A stretch of 51,119 bases of DNA from assembly GCF_020889785.1 (NCBI RefSeq), contig NZ_JACMYK010000043.1, forward strand, positions 1 through 51,119. The letters are read 5' to 3'. The translations under genes and the position numbers were made by a program. Position 1 is the first letter of the stretch, and each line of letters opens with the position of its first letter. The notes beneath the pieces are model-generated. The model was given only the letters and a program-made list of their open reading frames with translations. It had not been told where the DNA came from and made no database searches. The DNA is from Bradyrhizobium acaciae (GTDB taxonomy: Bacteria > Pseudomonadota > Alphaproteobacteria > Rhizobiales > Xanthobacteraceae). This document shows positions 1-7,048 of this stretch, one piece after another.

Positions 1-152
1 GGCCGATTCAACCAAAACCCATCCCGCTCTAGGGTCCCAGCCTTTCTCAGCGGATGCCTTCGTGGCTATTGGGTCCCAGGTCGCGCGGAGCCTGTCATCG
101 GGCGGCGCTGCGCGCCGACCCGTTGGCTTGCCCGGGACGACGGGCATCGAGA
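1..152. other. Intergenic left edge with degenerate repeat debris
   Basis: This stretch lies downstream of mutL and holds no credible gene. It carries two partial copies of a GGGTCCCAG-type half-palindrome (near 33 and 75) and a CCGGGACGACGG half (near 130). These resemble the GTCGTCCC/GGGACGAC palindrome family found at several other gaps in the window. The left flank is outside the window, so the full element cannot be judged. Confidence 0.35.
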
Positions 153-1969
153 CTACCGCCGCCCGAACAGCTTCTCGATATCGCTCAGCTTCAACTCGAC
201 ATAGGTCGGCCGGCCGTGGTTGCACTGGCCGGAGTTCGGCGTGTCTTCCATCTCGCGCAGCAGCGCGTTCATCTCTTCCGGCTTGAGGCGTCTCCCGGCG
301 CGGACCGAGCCGTGGCAGGCCATGGTGGCGGCGACATGCATCAGCCGGCGCTCCAGCGGCAGCGCCTCGTCCCATTCAGCCATGTGCTCGGCGAGGTCGC
401 GTAACAGACCGGCCGCATTGGCCTTGCCGAGCAGCGAAGGCGTCTCGCGCACGGCGACCGCGCCGGGTCCGAAGGATTCGATCGCGAGCCCGAACGAGGC
501 CAACTCCTCGGCGCGATCGAGCAGCTTTTCGACGGTCGCTTCATCGAGCTCGACGATCTCGGGGATCAACAGGATCTGCCGCTGCACGCCGTTCTTCGCC
601 AGCGAGGCCTTCAGCTTCTCATAGACGATGCGCTCATGCGCCGCGTGCTGGTCCACCACGATGAGGCCATCGCGGGTCTGCGACACGATGTAGGTCTCGT
701 GGATCTGGGTGCGCGCGGCGCCCAGCGGCCGGTCGAGCATGTCGGGCGTGGGCGCGGTCTCGAAGCGCACATCGGCGGTCGGCGCGCGACGTCGAAGGCG
801 GCCTGTCCGGGCTCGGCGAAGGCGGGCGCCGCCGCGCCATCGAACGAACGCGTCGGATTGACCGGATATGACGGCGAGCCGCGCCAGTCCCAATTGCTCG
901 GGCGCGGCGGCGTGAAGGCCGTGCGGAATGCCGAGAGCGTGGCGCCGTCGGCGGTGTTGGCGGCGGTGCGCCTGCCTTCGCGCGCAAGGCCCTCCTTCAG
1001 GGCGTGCACGATCAGCGCGCGCACCAGGCCGGCATTGCGGAAGCGCACCTCGGTCTTGGCCGGATGCACATTGGCGTCGACCTCTTGCGGGTCGCAGGTC
1101 ACAAACAGCGCCACCACGGGATGGCGGTCGCGCGGCAGATAATCGGAATAGGCCGCGCGCACGGCGCCGAGGATCAGCTTGTCGCGCACCGGACGGCCGT
1201 TGACGAACAGATATTGTCCGAGCGCATTGGCACGGGTCAGCGACGGCGCGGCGGCAAAGCCCTCGACCACGACGCCCTCGCGCTCGGCGCGCACCTCGAT
1301 CGCGCTGGCGCGAAAATCCGCGCCCAGGATATCGCCGAGCCGCGTCAGCCGGCCTGCCGCGCCGGGAAGTGCTGCGGCCCAGGTGACCGGCGCGCGCTCT
1401 TCGCCCGCCAGCGTGAAGGCGATGTCGGGGCGCGCCATGCCGAGCCGCCGCACCACTTCGCGGATCGCTTCCGCCTCGGTGCGGTCGGTCTTGAGGAATT
1501 TCAACCGCGCCGGCGTTGCGTAGAACAGTTCGTTGACCTCGACGCGGGTGCCCTGGCCGAGTGCGGCCGGCATGACTTCCGACTTCTCGCCACCCTCGAC
1601 CGACAGCGACCAGGCGTGCGGCTCGCCGGCATGGCGCGTGGTGATGCCGAGCTTGGCGACCGCGCCGATCGACGGCAGCGCCTCGCCGCGGAACCCGAGC
1701 GTGCGGATGCGCAGCAGGTCTTCATCGTCGAGCTTGGAGGTGGCATGGCGGTCGACCGCGAGCGCAAGGTCTGACCGCGTCATGCCGCCGCCGTCGTCGG
1801 TGATGCCGATCCGGCGCCGGCCGCCGCCGTCGGTGAAGATGTCGATCCGGCTCGCGCCGGCGTCGATCGCGTTCTCGACCAGTTCCTTGACCACGCTCGC
1901 GGGGCGTTCGACCACTTCGCCGGCGGCGATGCGGTTGACGAGCTGTTCGGGGAGCTGGCGGACGGGCAT
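153..1969 (-). pseudogene. mutL: DNA mismatch repair protein MutL, disrupted by a frameshift
   Basis: MutL couples MutS mismatch recognition to strand incision. The N-terminal GHKL ATPase part (1969 down to about 790) shows ELVENAIDAGA, DDGGGM and GFRGEALPSI. The C-terminal part in another frame (about 790 to 153) carries DQHAAHERIVYE, which fits the MutL endonuclease motif DQHA(x)2E(x)4E. The two halves meet at about 780-792, in the poorly conserved linker: the upper half reads AFDVAR, the lower continues as TADVRFETAPTP. The span is 1817 bases, one short of 606 codons, so a single missing base explains it. The start MPVRQLPEQ at 1969 fits the family N terminus; the open frame extends further upstream without homology. 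Whether this is a true mutation, a sequencing error in a GC-rich CGCGCGCC tract, or two separately made halves cannot be told here. Confidence 0.85.
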
Positions 1970-2177
1970 GGATTGCGCGATCGGACGGAGATTCGAGGGT
2001 CGGCGCCATTCTAGTCGGCTCGTCGGCCAAATGCATGGGGCGGTCCGCGAATAGCTGGCTATAGCTGGGGATGGAGCCGGCCTATCGCCTTGAAGACACT
2101 CACCTTCGCGTGTGCGCCGGCTACGCCCTACGTGGCGATTGTGACGCCGCATGCGGGGGTATATCGTTTAGAAAAAC

Positions 2178-2183
2178 TATAAT
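2178..2183 (+). promoter_or_regulatory. Possible -10 box of the ribbon-helix-helix gene
   Basis: A perfect TATAAT lies 18 bases before the start codon, just ahead of the GGGAGGA ribosome binding site (about 2190). No good -35 hexamer sits at 16-18 bases, and the transcript leader would be very short, so this is a weak call. Confidence 0.25.
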
Positions 2184-2201
2184 TCGATCGGGAGGATAGC
2201 C

Positions 2202-2513
2202 ATGTGCCATTTGTTCTCGCACCAGCCGCAGCGCAATTATGAGTCGCAGACCCGGTCGCTGCGGATCGGTGGTCATTGCACCTCGATCCGGCTGGAAATG
2301 TCGTTCTGGGACACGCTGGAGGAGATCGCGGCCAAGGAGGGGATGAGCGTCGCGAAGTTCGTCACCACGCTGTATGGCGAAGTTCTCGACCATCATGGCG
2401 AGGTCAATAATTTCGCATCGCTGTTGCGGTGCTGCTGCCTGATCTATCGCTCGCAGAGCGTAGCTGCGGCGCCCGCATTCCAGGGCCAGCCGATCCTCGA
2501 CGCCGCGGAATAA
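2202..2513 (+). CDS. Ribbon-helix-helix domain protein
   Basis: This 103-residue protein has a central segment, about residues 17-66 (TRSLRIGGHCTSIRLEMSFW and on), that looks like the RHH_4-type ribbon-helix-helix found in many rhizobial genomes: a short basic strand followed by two helices (FWDTLEEIAAKEG, SVAKFVTTLYGEV). Such folds usually bind DNA as dimers, and no target can be read from the sequence. The start is set by a strong GGGAGGA site seven bases upstream. The tail has an unusual run of three cysteines (LLRCCCLIY). It is a single gene between mutL and the convergent GMC operon, followed by a clear hairpin at 2542-2569. Confidence 0.8.
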   Translation: MCHLFSHQPQRNYESQTRSLRIGGHCTSIRLEMSFWDTLEEIAAKEGMSVAKFVTTLYGEVLDHHGEVNNFASLLRCCCLIYRSQSVAAAPAFQGQPILDAAE

Positions 2514-2541
2514 GCTTTCGGATTCATCGTGCAGAAAACAG

Positions 2542-2569
2542 CGGCCTTGTCCTGGGCAGGACAAGGCCG
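2542..2569 (+). terminator. Hairpin terminator after the ribbon-helix-helix gene
   Basis: A perfect 12-base inverted repeat (CGGCCTTGTCCT / AGGACAAGGCCG) with a four-base GGGC loop, followed by TTTG. It lies 29 bases past the stop codon. The T run is short, so termination efficiency is uncertain. Confidence 0.7.
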
Positions 2570-2591
2570 TTTGAGTTGCGAGGGAACTCAG

Positions 2592-2622
2592 GCTTCGGTT
2601 CTGATCGAGATCAGACCGAAGC
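2592..2622 (-). terminator. Hairpin downstream of the GMC oxidoreductase operon
   Basis: GCTTCGGT(T)CTGATC pairs with GATCAGACCGAAGC around a two-base loop, with one bulged base. It starts 16 bases past the minus-strand stop codon. There is no clear T run on that strand, so it may serve as an mRNA end or as one half of a two-sided terminator with the neighbouring hairpin at 2542-2569. Confidence 0.5.
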
Positions 2623-2637
2623 TCGCCTTTCAGAGTC

Positions 2638-4206
2638 CTAGATCTCCTTGCGCTGCATCGCGCCGGCGATGGTGTCGGCCTGCCGGATCGCCAGCGAGAC
2701 GATGGTCAGGGTCGGGTTGCAGGCAGCTCCGCTCGTGAACTGGCTGCCGTCGGACACGAACAGGTTCTTGATGTCGTGGCTCTGGCCGAACTTGTTGACC
2801 ACGCCGTCGCGCGGCTTCTCGCTCATCCGGTTGGTGCCCATGTTGTGGGTCGAGGGATAGGGCGGCGTCGGATAGGTCACGGTGGCGCCGACCGCCTCAT
2901 AGACCGCCGCGCCCTGCTTGTAGGCGTGATCGCGCATCGCGACGTCGTTCGGATGGTCGTCGAAATGCACGCTGGCGACCGGCATGCCGAACTTGTCCTT
3001 GATGTTCGGATCCAGCGTGACGCGGTTCGTCTCCTGCGGCAGATCCTCGCCGACCAGCCACATGCCGGCCATCCGCGGATAGCCTTCCATGGCGCTGGTG
3101 AAGCTGCGGCCCCAGGCGCCGGGATTGAGGAACGCGGCCATGAAGGGCAGGCCGAGCGACAGCGTCTCCATCTCGTAGCCGCCGACGAAGCCGCGCTTCG
3201 GATCGTTCTTCGCTTCGTCGCGGATGATGCCGGCCATCGTGGTGCCGCGATACATGTGCACCGATTTTTCGAAAGTCGCATACACGCTGCCGGTCATGTG
3301 CCGCAAATAGTTGCGACCGACCTGGCCGGATGAGTTGGCAAGCCCATCCGGGAACATGCTGGAGGCGCTGTTGAGCAGCAGCCGCGGGCTCTCGATCGAG
3401 TTGCCGGCGACCGCGACGACGCGCGCCTTCTGGCGCTGCATCGCGCCGGTCTCATCCGCATAGACCACGCCGGTCACCTTGCCGGATTGGTCGTGCTCGA
3501 TCTTGATCACCATGCTCCCGGGGCGCACCTCGAGATTGCCGGTGGCTTCGCCCTTCGGGATCTCGGTGTAGAGCGTCGACCATTTGGCGCCGGACTTGCA
3601 GCCCTGGAAGCAGAAGCCGATCTGCTGGCAGGAGCCGCGGCCGTCGCGCGGCTCGCTGTTGATCGCCATTCGTCCGGTGTGCACCTCCTTGTAGCCGAGC
3701 TTCTTGGCGCCGGCTTCCAGCACCTTGAAATTATTGTTGCCGGGAAGTCCGGGAATGCCGTTGGTGCGGGTGACGCCCATCTTGTTCTCGGCCTTGGCGT
3801 AATAGGGCTCCATCTCGGCGAGCGTGATCGGCCAGTCCAGCAGATTGGCGCCGGGGATGTTGCCGTAAGCCGACTTGATCTTGAACTCGTGCTCGTCGAA
3901 GCGGAGCGAGGCGCCGGCCCAGTGCACGGTGGATCCGCCGACCGCCTTGACGATCCAGGCTGGAATATTGGGGAAGTCCTTGTGGACGCGCCAGCTGCCG
4001 GACGTCGTGCGCATGTCCGACCAGGCGAGCTGGCCGAAGCTGTCCCATTCATCGTTGATGAAGTCCTGGTTCTCGATGCGCGGTCCGGCTTCCAGGATCA
4101 CGACCTTGATGCCCTTCTGCGCCAGTTCATTGCCGAGCGTTCCGCCGCCGGCACCGGAGCCGACGATCACGACAACGCCGCTGTCATTCAGATCGAATTT
4201 TGCCAT
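2638..4206 (-). CDS. GMC-family FAD-dependent dehydrogenase, large subunit
   Basis: This 522-residue flavoprotein is of the glucose/gluconate dehydrogenase large-subunit kind and would oxidise a sugar, polyol or similar alcohol. The FAD-binding GSGAGG lies at residues 16-21. HNMGTNRM and GAACNPTLTI near the C terminus are the usual active-site and FAD-domain blocks. Cysteines 193, 199 and 203 form C-x5-C-x3-C, the spacing I recall for the [3Fe-4S] ligands of bacterial FAD-glucose dehydrogenases. It has no signal peptide of its own; such subunits are exported with the Tat-tagged small subunit, here encoded 24 bases upstream. It is the last gene of a four-gene operon with a cytochrome c, the plausible electron acceptor. 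The substrate cannot be deduced. Confidence 0.88.
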   Translation of the reverse strand: MAKFDLNDSGVVVIVGSGAGGGTLGNELAQKGIKVVILEAGPRIENQDFINDEWDSFGQLAWSDMRTTSGSWRVHKDFPNIPAWIVKAVGGSTVHWAGASLRFDEHEFKIKSAYGNIPGANLLDWPITLAEMEPYYAKAENKMGVTRTNGIPGLPGNNNFKVLEAGAKKLGYKEVHTGRMAINSEPRDGRGSCQQIGFCFQGCKSGAKWSTLYTEIPKGEATGNLEVRPGSMVIKIEHDQSGKVTGVVYADETGAMQRQKARVVAVAGNSIESPRLLLNSASSMFPDGLANSSGQVGRNYLRHMTGSVYATFEKSVHMYRGTTMAGIIRDEAKNDPKRGFVGGYEMETLSLGLPFMAAFLNPGAWGRSFTSAMEGYPRMAGMWLVGEDLPQETNRVTLDPNIKDKFGMPVASVHFDDHPNDVAMRDHAYKQGAAVYEAVGATVTYPTPPYPSTHNMGTNRMSEKPRDGVVNKFGQSHDIKNLFVSDGSQFTSGAACNPTLTIVSLAIRQADTIAGAMQRKEI

Positions 4207-4230
4207 TGTGTCCTCCCGACGTTGTCCGCT

Positions 4231-4779
4231 TCAGGCCTTCGGCAGCCAGTCGATGTCGGCGAAGCCGCGCTTGATGTAGCCGCCGTGCTCTGCGGAGGAG
4301 CCCTCGTAGCCGAACCGCGGCCACACCTCCTTGTTGTTGTAGAGCGAAGCGATGAGATCGCCGCGGATCTTCTGGAAGAACGCGCTCTCCTCGATCCGTT
4401 GCAGCAGCGCGACGCGATCGTTTTCCCAGGCGACCTGGGCGTAGGGCATCTTGTGGCGCTCGTTGGCTTCCTGATCGAGCCGCGCGACGCCGTCATTGAT
4501 CAGCGATTTGACGGCCGGATCCTTGGCGGCCTTGTCATCCCACGGCTTGACCGCTGATATGTAGTAGCTGTCGCCGAGGAAATCGTGCGGATAGATGTCG
4601 CGCGCCATCTTCAACAGCGTCTTCATCGTTGCCGGTGTCAGCGTGCCCGCTTCGTCGGCCCATGCATCGGTAATGCCGAGCCCGGTGGATGTCGCGATCG
4701 CGACTGCTGGTGCGGTGACGGCCGCGCCCTTGAGAAAAACACGCCGGTCATATTTGCTGCGTCGATCGATCTCTCTCAT
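4231..4779 (-). CDS. Gluconate 2-dehydrogenase subunit 3 family protein, Tat-exported
   Basis: This 182-residue small subunit partners the GMC flavoprotein. Its N terminus has a twin-arginine signal (DRRVFLKGAAVTAPAVAIA, about residues 11-29) and a likely cleavage after DAWA. The rest is the helical subunit-3 fold (TMKTLLKMARDIYPHDF onward), ending GFADIDWLPKA. In this family the small subunit chaperones the large subunit and carries it across the inner membrane through Tat. The gap to the large-subunit gene is 24 bases and to the VOC gene 32 bases, consistent with one transcript. Confidence 0.87.
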   Translation of the reverse strand: MREIDRRSKYDRRVFLKGAAVTAPAVAIATSTGLGITDAWADEAGTLTPATMKTLLKMARDIYPHDFLGDSYYISAVKPWDDKAAKDPAVKSLINDGVARLDQEANERHKMPYAQVAWENDRVALLQRIEESAFFQKIRGDLIASLYNNKEVWPRFGYEGSSAEHGGYIKRGFADIDWLPKA

Positions 4780-4811
4780 TGGTTTCCTCCATAGACATTT
4801 TTGTAATTGGA

Positions 4812-5207
4812 TTAACCGAAGCGCCCGCCGCGCTGGATCACCTCGATCTTGTAGCCGTCGGGATCGGAGACGAAGAAGAAGCGCGCCAGCGTCCGGCCGT
4901 CATGCTTGAAATCGCGCAGCGGCCCGGGCGACAGTTTCTCCTTCTCGAAGCGCGCGTGCTCGGCATCGACGTCATCGACCACGACGGCGAGATGGCCGTA
5001 GCCGTCGCCGAGCGTGTAGGGCTCCTTGCGATCGAAATTGACCGTGAGCTCGACCTCGAACGGCGAGGAGGGATGGCGCAGATAGATCAGCGCGAAATCG
5101 GCAAAGCGCAGATTGTCCGCAATCTCGAGGCCGAACGCGCGACGATAGAAATCGAGCGCCCTGGACTCGTCGAACACGCGGATCATCGAATGCACGGGTT
5201 TCGCCAT
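4812..5207 (-). CDS. VOC (glyoxalase/bleomycin-resistance fold) family protein
   Basis: This 131-residue protein has the two beta-alpha-beta-beta-beta modules of the vicinal-oxygen-chelate fold. The start HSMIRVFDESRALDFYRRAFGL is typical of lactoylglutathione-lyase-like members. Candidate metal ligands are His6, a glutamate in FEVEL, His in YGHLAVVVDD and the late glutamate in YKIEVIQRGG. A true glyoxalase I activity is possible but not proven. Its ATG follows immediately after the TGA of the cytochrome gene, so the two are translationally coupled, which puts it firmly inside the dehydrogenase operon. It has no signal peptide, so it acts in the cytoplasm while its neighbours act in the periplasm. 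Confidence 0.85.
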   Translation of the reverse strand: MAKPVHSMIRVFDESRALDFYRRAFGLEIADNLRFADFALIYLRHPSSPFEVELTVNFDRKEPYTLGDGYGHLAVVVDDVDAEHARFEKEKLSPGPLRDFKHDGRTLARFFFVSDPDGYKIEVIQRGGRFG

Positions 5208-5642
5208 TCAGTTCAGCTCCTTCAGGTAGGCGATGATCATGGCGCGGGTTTCCGGTTTGGCCTGCCGATAGGCCATCACGGCGCCGGGGATCACCTCTTG
5301 CGGATTGGTCAACCAGGCATCGAGCCTGGCGTCGTCCCAGACGAAATCGGTGTTGGCGAAGCCCGCGGAATATTTGAAGCCGTCAGCCTTGCCGGCATGG
5401 CGGCCGACGATCTTGTGGAGCGATGGTCCCTGCCGCACGGGATCCGACGTATTTGTCGTGTGGCAGGTCGCGCATTGCTGCTTGAACAGCGTCGCCCCAT
5501 CGGGCGGCTTGGCGGCAGGCAATGGCATCTGCGCATTCGCGCTTTGCACTGCAAGCATTGCGCTGCAAAATCCCAGCGCCCAAAATCCCGGCGCAAACGT
5601 CCACCTTGCCGTCCACCCTGCGCGCAGCTTTGTCATATACAT
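5208..5642 (-). CDS. Class I c-type cytochrome, exported
   Basis: This 144-residue protein has a signal peptide (hydrophobic stretch about residues 17-35, cleavage near ANA-QMP). One haem site, CATCH, lies at residues 57-61, and the distal ligand is probably Met123 (PGAVMAY). The body (GPSLHKIVGRHAGK, FKYSAGF, WLTNPQE) is like mitochondrial cytochrome c and cytochrome c2. I chose the ATG at 5642 because AGAGG precedes it by five bases; an ATG at 5636 is also possible, and the open frame upstream of it lacks homology. It is the first gene of the operon and would take electrons from the FAD/[3Fe-4S] dehydrogenase and pass them to a terminal oxidase. Confidence 0.87.
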   Translation of the reverse strand: MYMTKLRAGWTARWTFAPGFWALGFCSAMLAVQSANAQMPLPAAKPPDGATLFKQQCATCHTTNTSDPVRQGPSLHKIVGRHAGKADGFKYSAGFANTDFVWDDARLDAWLTNPQEVIPGAVMAYRQAKPETRAMIIAYLKELN

Positions 5643-5944
5643 CACCGCCTCTGTGCAGTGACTGTAGGGGCCTGAAATCAGCCGTTGGTAGTAGCGGGCT
5701 GTTTCACAGCAGAACAAAGATGGGCGGTGATCCGGCGCGGAACCGGTGGTTGCCGCATATGCGGACGACAATTTCGCAAAATGACCGCGAAATCCCTGCA
5801 CGATCACCACACGACGCAGTTTGCATTGCGTGTGCGCCGTTTGCGGAAATTCAGTCTCGCACGATGGGGTTTAGGGTCGGCGCTGCAAACGGCGCACGAC
5901 CTGCGTCGCTCCTTCCATCGTCAATTAAAGTCCAGGAGAAATGG
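5643..5944. promoter_or_regulatory. Divergent intergenic region with a spaced 13-bp inverted repeat
   Basis: These 302 bases separate the leftward redox operon from a rightward secreted-protein gene and must hold both promoters, though I cannot fix either. The arms GTGCGCCGTTTGC (5832-5844) and GCAAACGGCGCAC (5885-5897) are exact reverse complements separated by 40 bases. The interval also has AT-richer words such as ACAATTTCGCAAAATG near 5769. No coding signal was seen. Confidence 0.45.
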
Positions 5945-6259
5945 ATGACGTTTGCAAAAACCAGCGTGCTCGCCCTTGCCATCGCGGCCGCGATGGCCGG
6001 CCCCGTCCTGGCACAGGGCGGGGCCACACCGAATACCCAGCTTCGCGGCGGTGCAGCGGGCGCGGGGACCGTGCAACAGGGCGGCGGCATGTCCGGCAGC
6101 GGCGATGAGGAAATGGCCGCGCAGCCGACTTCGCCGCCGCAGAAGAGCGGCACCAGCGCCAAGTCGGGCAGCAAGGGAACGGTCGGCAGCAGCAGCGGCC
6201 ACGCAGCGTCACCGAAATCAGGTGGTTCCGAGATGGCGCCCGCAACCAAGAAGTACTGA
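5945..6259 (+). CDS. Small secreted Gly/Ser-rich protein of unknown function
   Basis: A 104-residue protein. The start is fixed by AGGAG six bases before ATG. Residues 1-23 form a classical signal peptide ending PVLAQ. The mature part is low complexity, rich in glycine, serine, alanine and lysine (GGAAGAGTVQQGGGMSGSGD, then SGTSAKSGSKGTVGSSSG), ends APATKKY, and has no cysteines or recognisable domain. It is predicted periplasmic or secreted, probably disordered. It is transcribed away from the cytochrome operon and shares its upstream region. I do not recognise the family. Confidence 0.75.
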   Translation: MTFAKTSVLALAIAAAMAGPVLAQGGATPNTQLRGGAAGAGTVQQGGGMSGSGDEEMAAQPTSPPQKSGTSAKSGSKGTVGSSSGHAASPKSGGSEMAPATKKY

Positions 6260-6312
6260 CGCGCGATGATCGGATCCCGGATGCAGCGCCGCGTGCGCTG
6301 CGTCCGGCGTTC

Positions 6313-6732
6313 TTAGTCGTCGAAACGGCGCGCGCCGCGGCCCGCCTTGACGTCGCTGCGGCGCTTCTTGCCTTCGAGCCGGCGCTGCTTGGAGCCGAAC
6401 GTCGGCTTGGTCGGCCGCCGCGGTGTCGGCCGCACCATTGCTTCCCTCAACATCTCGAGCAGCCGCTCGATCGCGTCGGCGCGATTGCGTTCCTGGGTGC
6501 GGAAACGAAACGCCTGGATCACGATCACGCCGTCCTTGGTCATGCGGCTGCCGGCAAGCCGCGCCAGCCGCTGCGCCGCGTCCGCCGGCAGCGCGATCTT
6601 GTGCGTGTCGAAGCGGAGCTGCGCTGCGGTCGAGACCTTGTTGACATTCTGCCCGCCCGGACCGGAGGCGCGGACAAACACGATCTCAATGTCGTTCTCG
6701 TCGATCGTAAGGTCGCGGGACACCCGCAGCAT
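6313..6732 (-). CDS. arfB: Alternative ribosome-rescue factor ArfB (YaeJ-type peptidyl-tRNA hydrolase)
   Basis: This 139-residue class-I release-factor-like protein frees ribosomes stalled without a stop codon by hydrolysing peptidyl-tRNA. The catalytic GGQ sits in SGPGGQNVNKVST (about residues 25-37). The C-terminal tail is strongly basic (TKPTFGSKQRRLEGKKRRS), as needed to enter the empty mRNA channel. Start MLRVSRDLTIDEND at 6732 fits the family; the longer open frame upstream has no homology and runs into a palindromic repeat. No strong ribosome binding site is visible. Confidence 0.9.
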   Translation of the reverse strand: MLRVSRDLTIDENDIEIVFVRASGPGGQNVNKVSTAAQLRFDTHKIALPADAAQRLARLAGSRMTKDGVIVIQAFRFRTQERNRADAIERLLEMLREAMVRPTPRRPTKPTFGSKQRRLEGKKRRSDVKAGRGARRFDD

Positions 6733-6844
6733 GACATCACCCGGAGGGAAGAATCGGCGGCCGCAGGATAGCGGGTTTGTGCTGGGCGTGCTCGGGCGGT
6801 GTTGGTATGGGGCCGTTACGTCATCTGTCGGAGTATGTGGCTTA

Positions 6845-6999
6845 CCCCTCTCCCCAACCCTCCCCCGCAAGGGGGGAGGGGGCCCATCCGTTCGCGCGTC
6901 CCTTACCTGCCGGACGTGAAAGGCCCGCCATCACGCGACGCGAGGTGAGCACGCCTCTCAGGCTCCCTCCCCCCTTGCGGGGGAGGGTGGGGAGAGGGG
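6845..6999. repeat. Pair of inverted CCCTC/GAGGG palindromes
   Basis: The left copy (6845-6882) and right copy (6965-6999) are near-exact reverse complements of about 35 bases; each also contains an internal hairpin (CCCTCCCCC-GCAA-GGGGGGAGGG). The pair would fold into a large stem around about 80 bases, between the start of arfB and the end of the M16 peptidase gene. Similar sequences recur at 17590-17731. They look like the intergenic palindromes common in rhizobial genomes. Confidence 0.75.
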
Positions 7000-7048
7000 T
7001 GGCCGCAACGGTGGTGCGTATGAGGACGCGAATGCGCCCCGAACCGCG

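Noticed and set aside
153..1969. Two separate genes for the two halves of MutL
   Set aside because: The halves match contiguous parts of one MutL, the lower one lacks its own sensible start, and one added base would restore a single frame.
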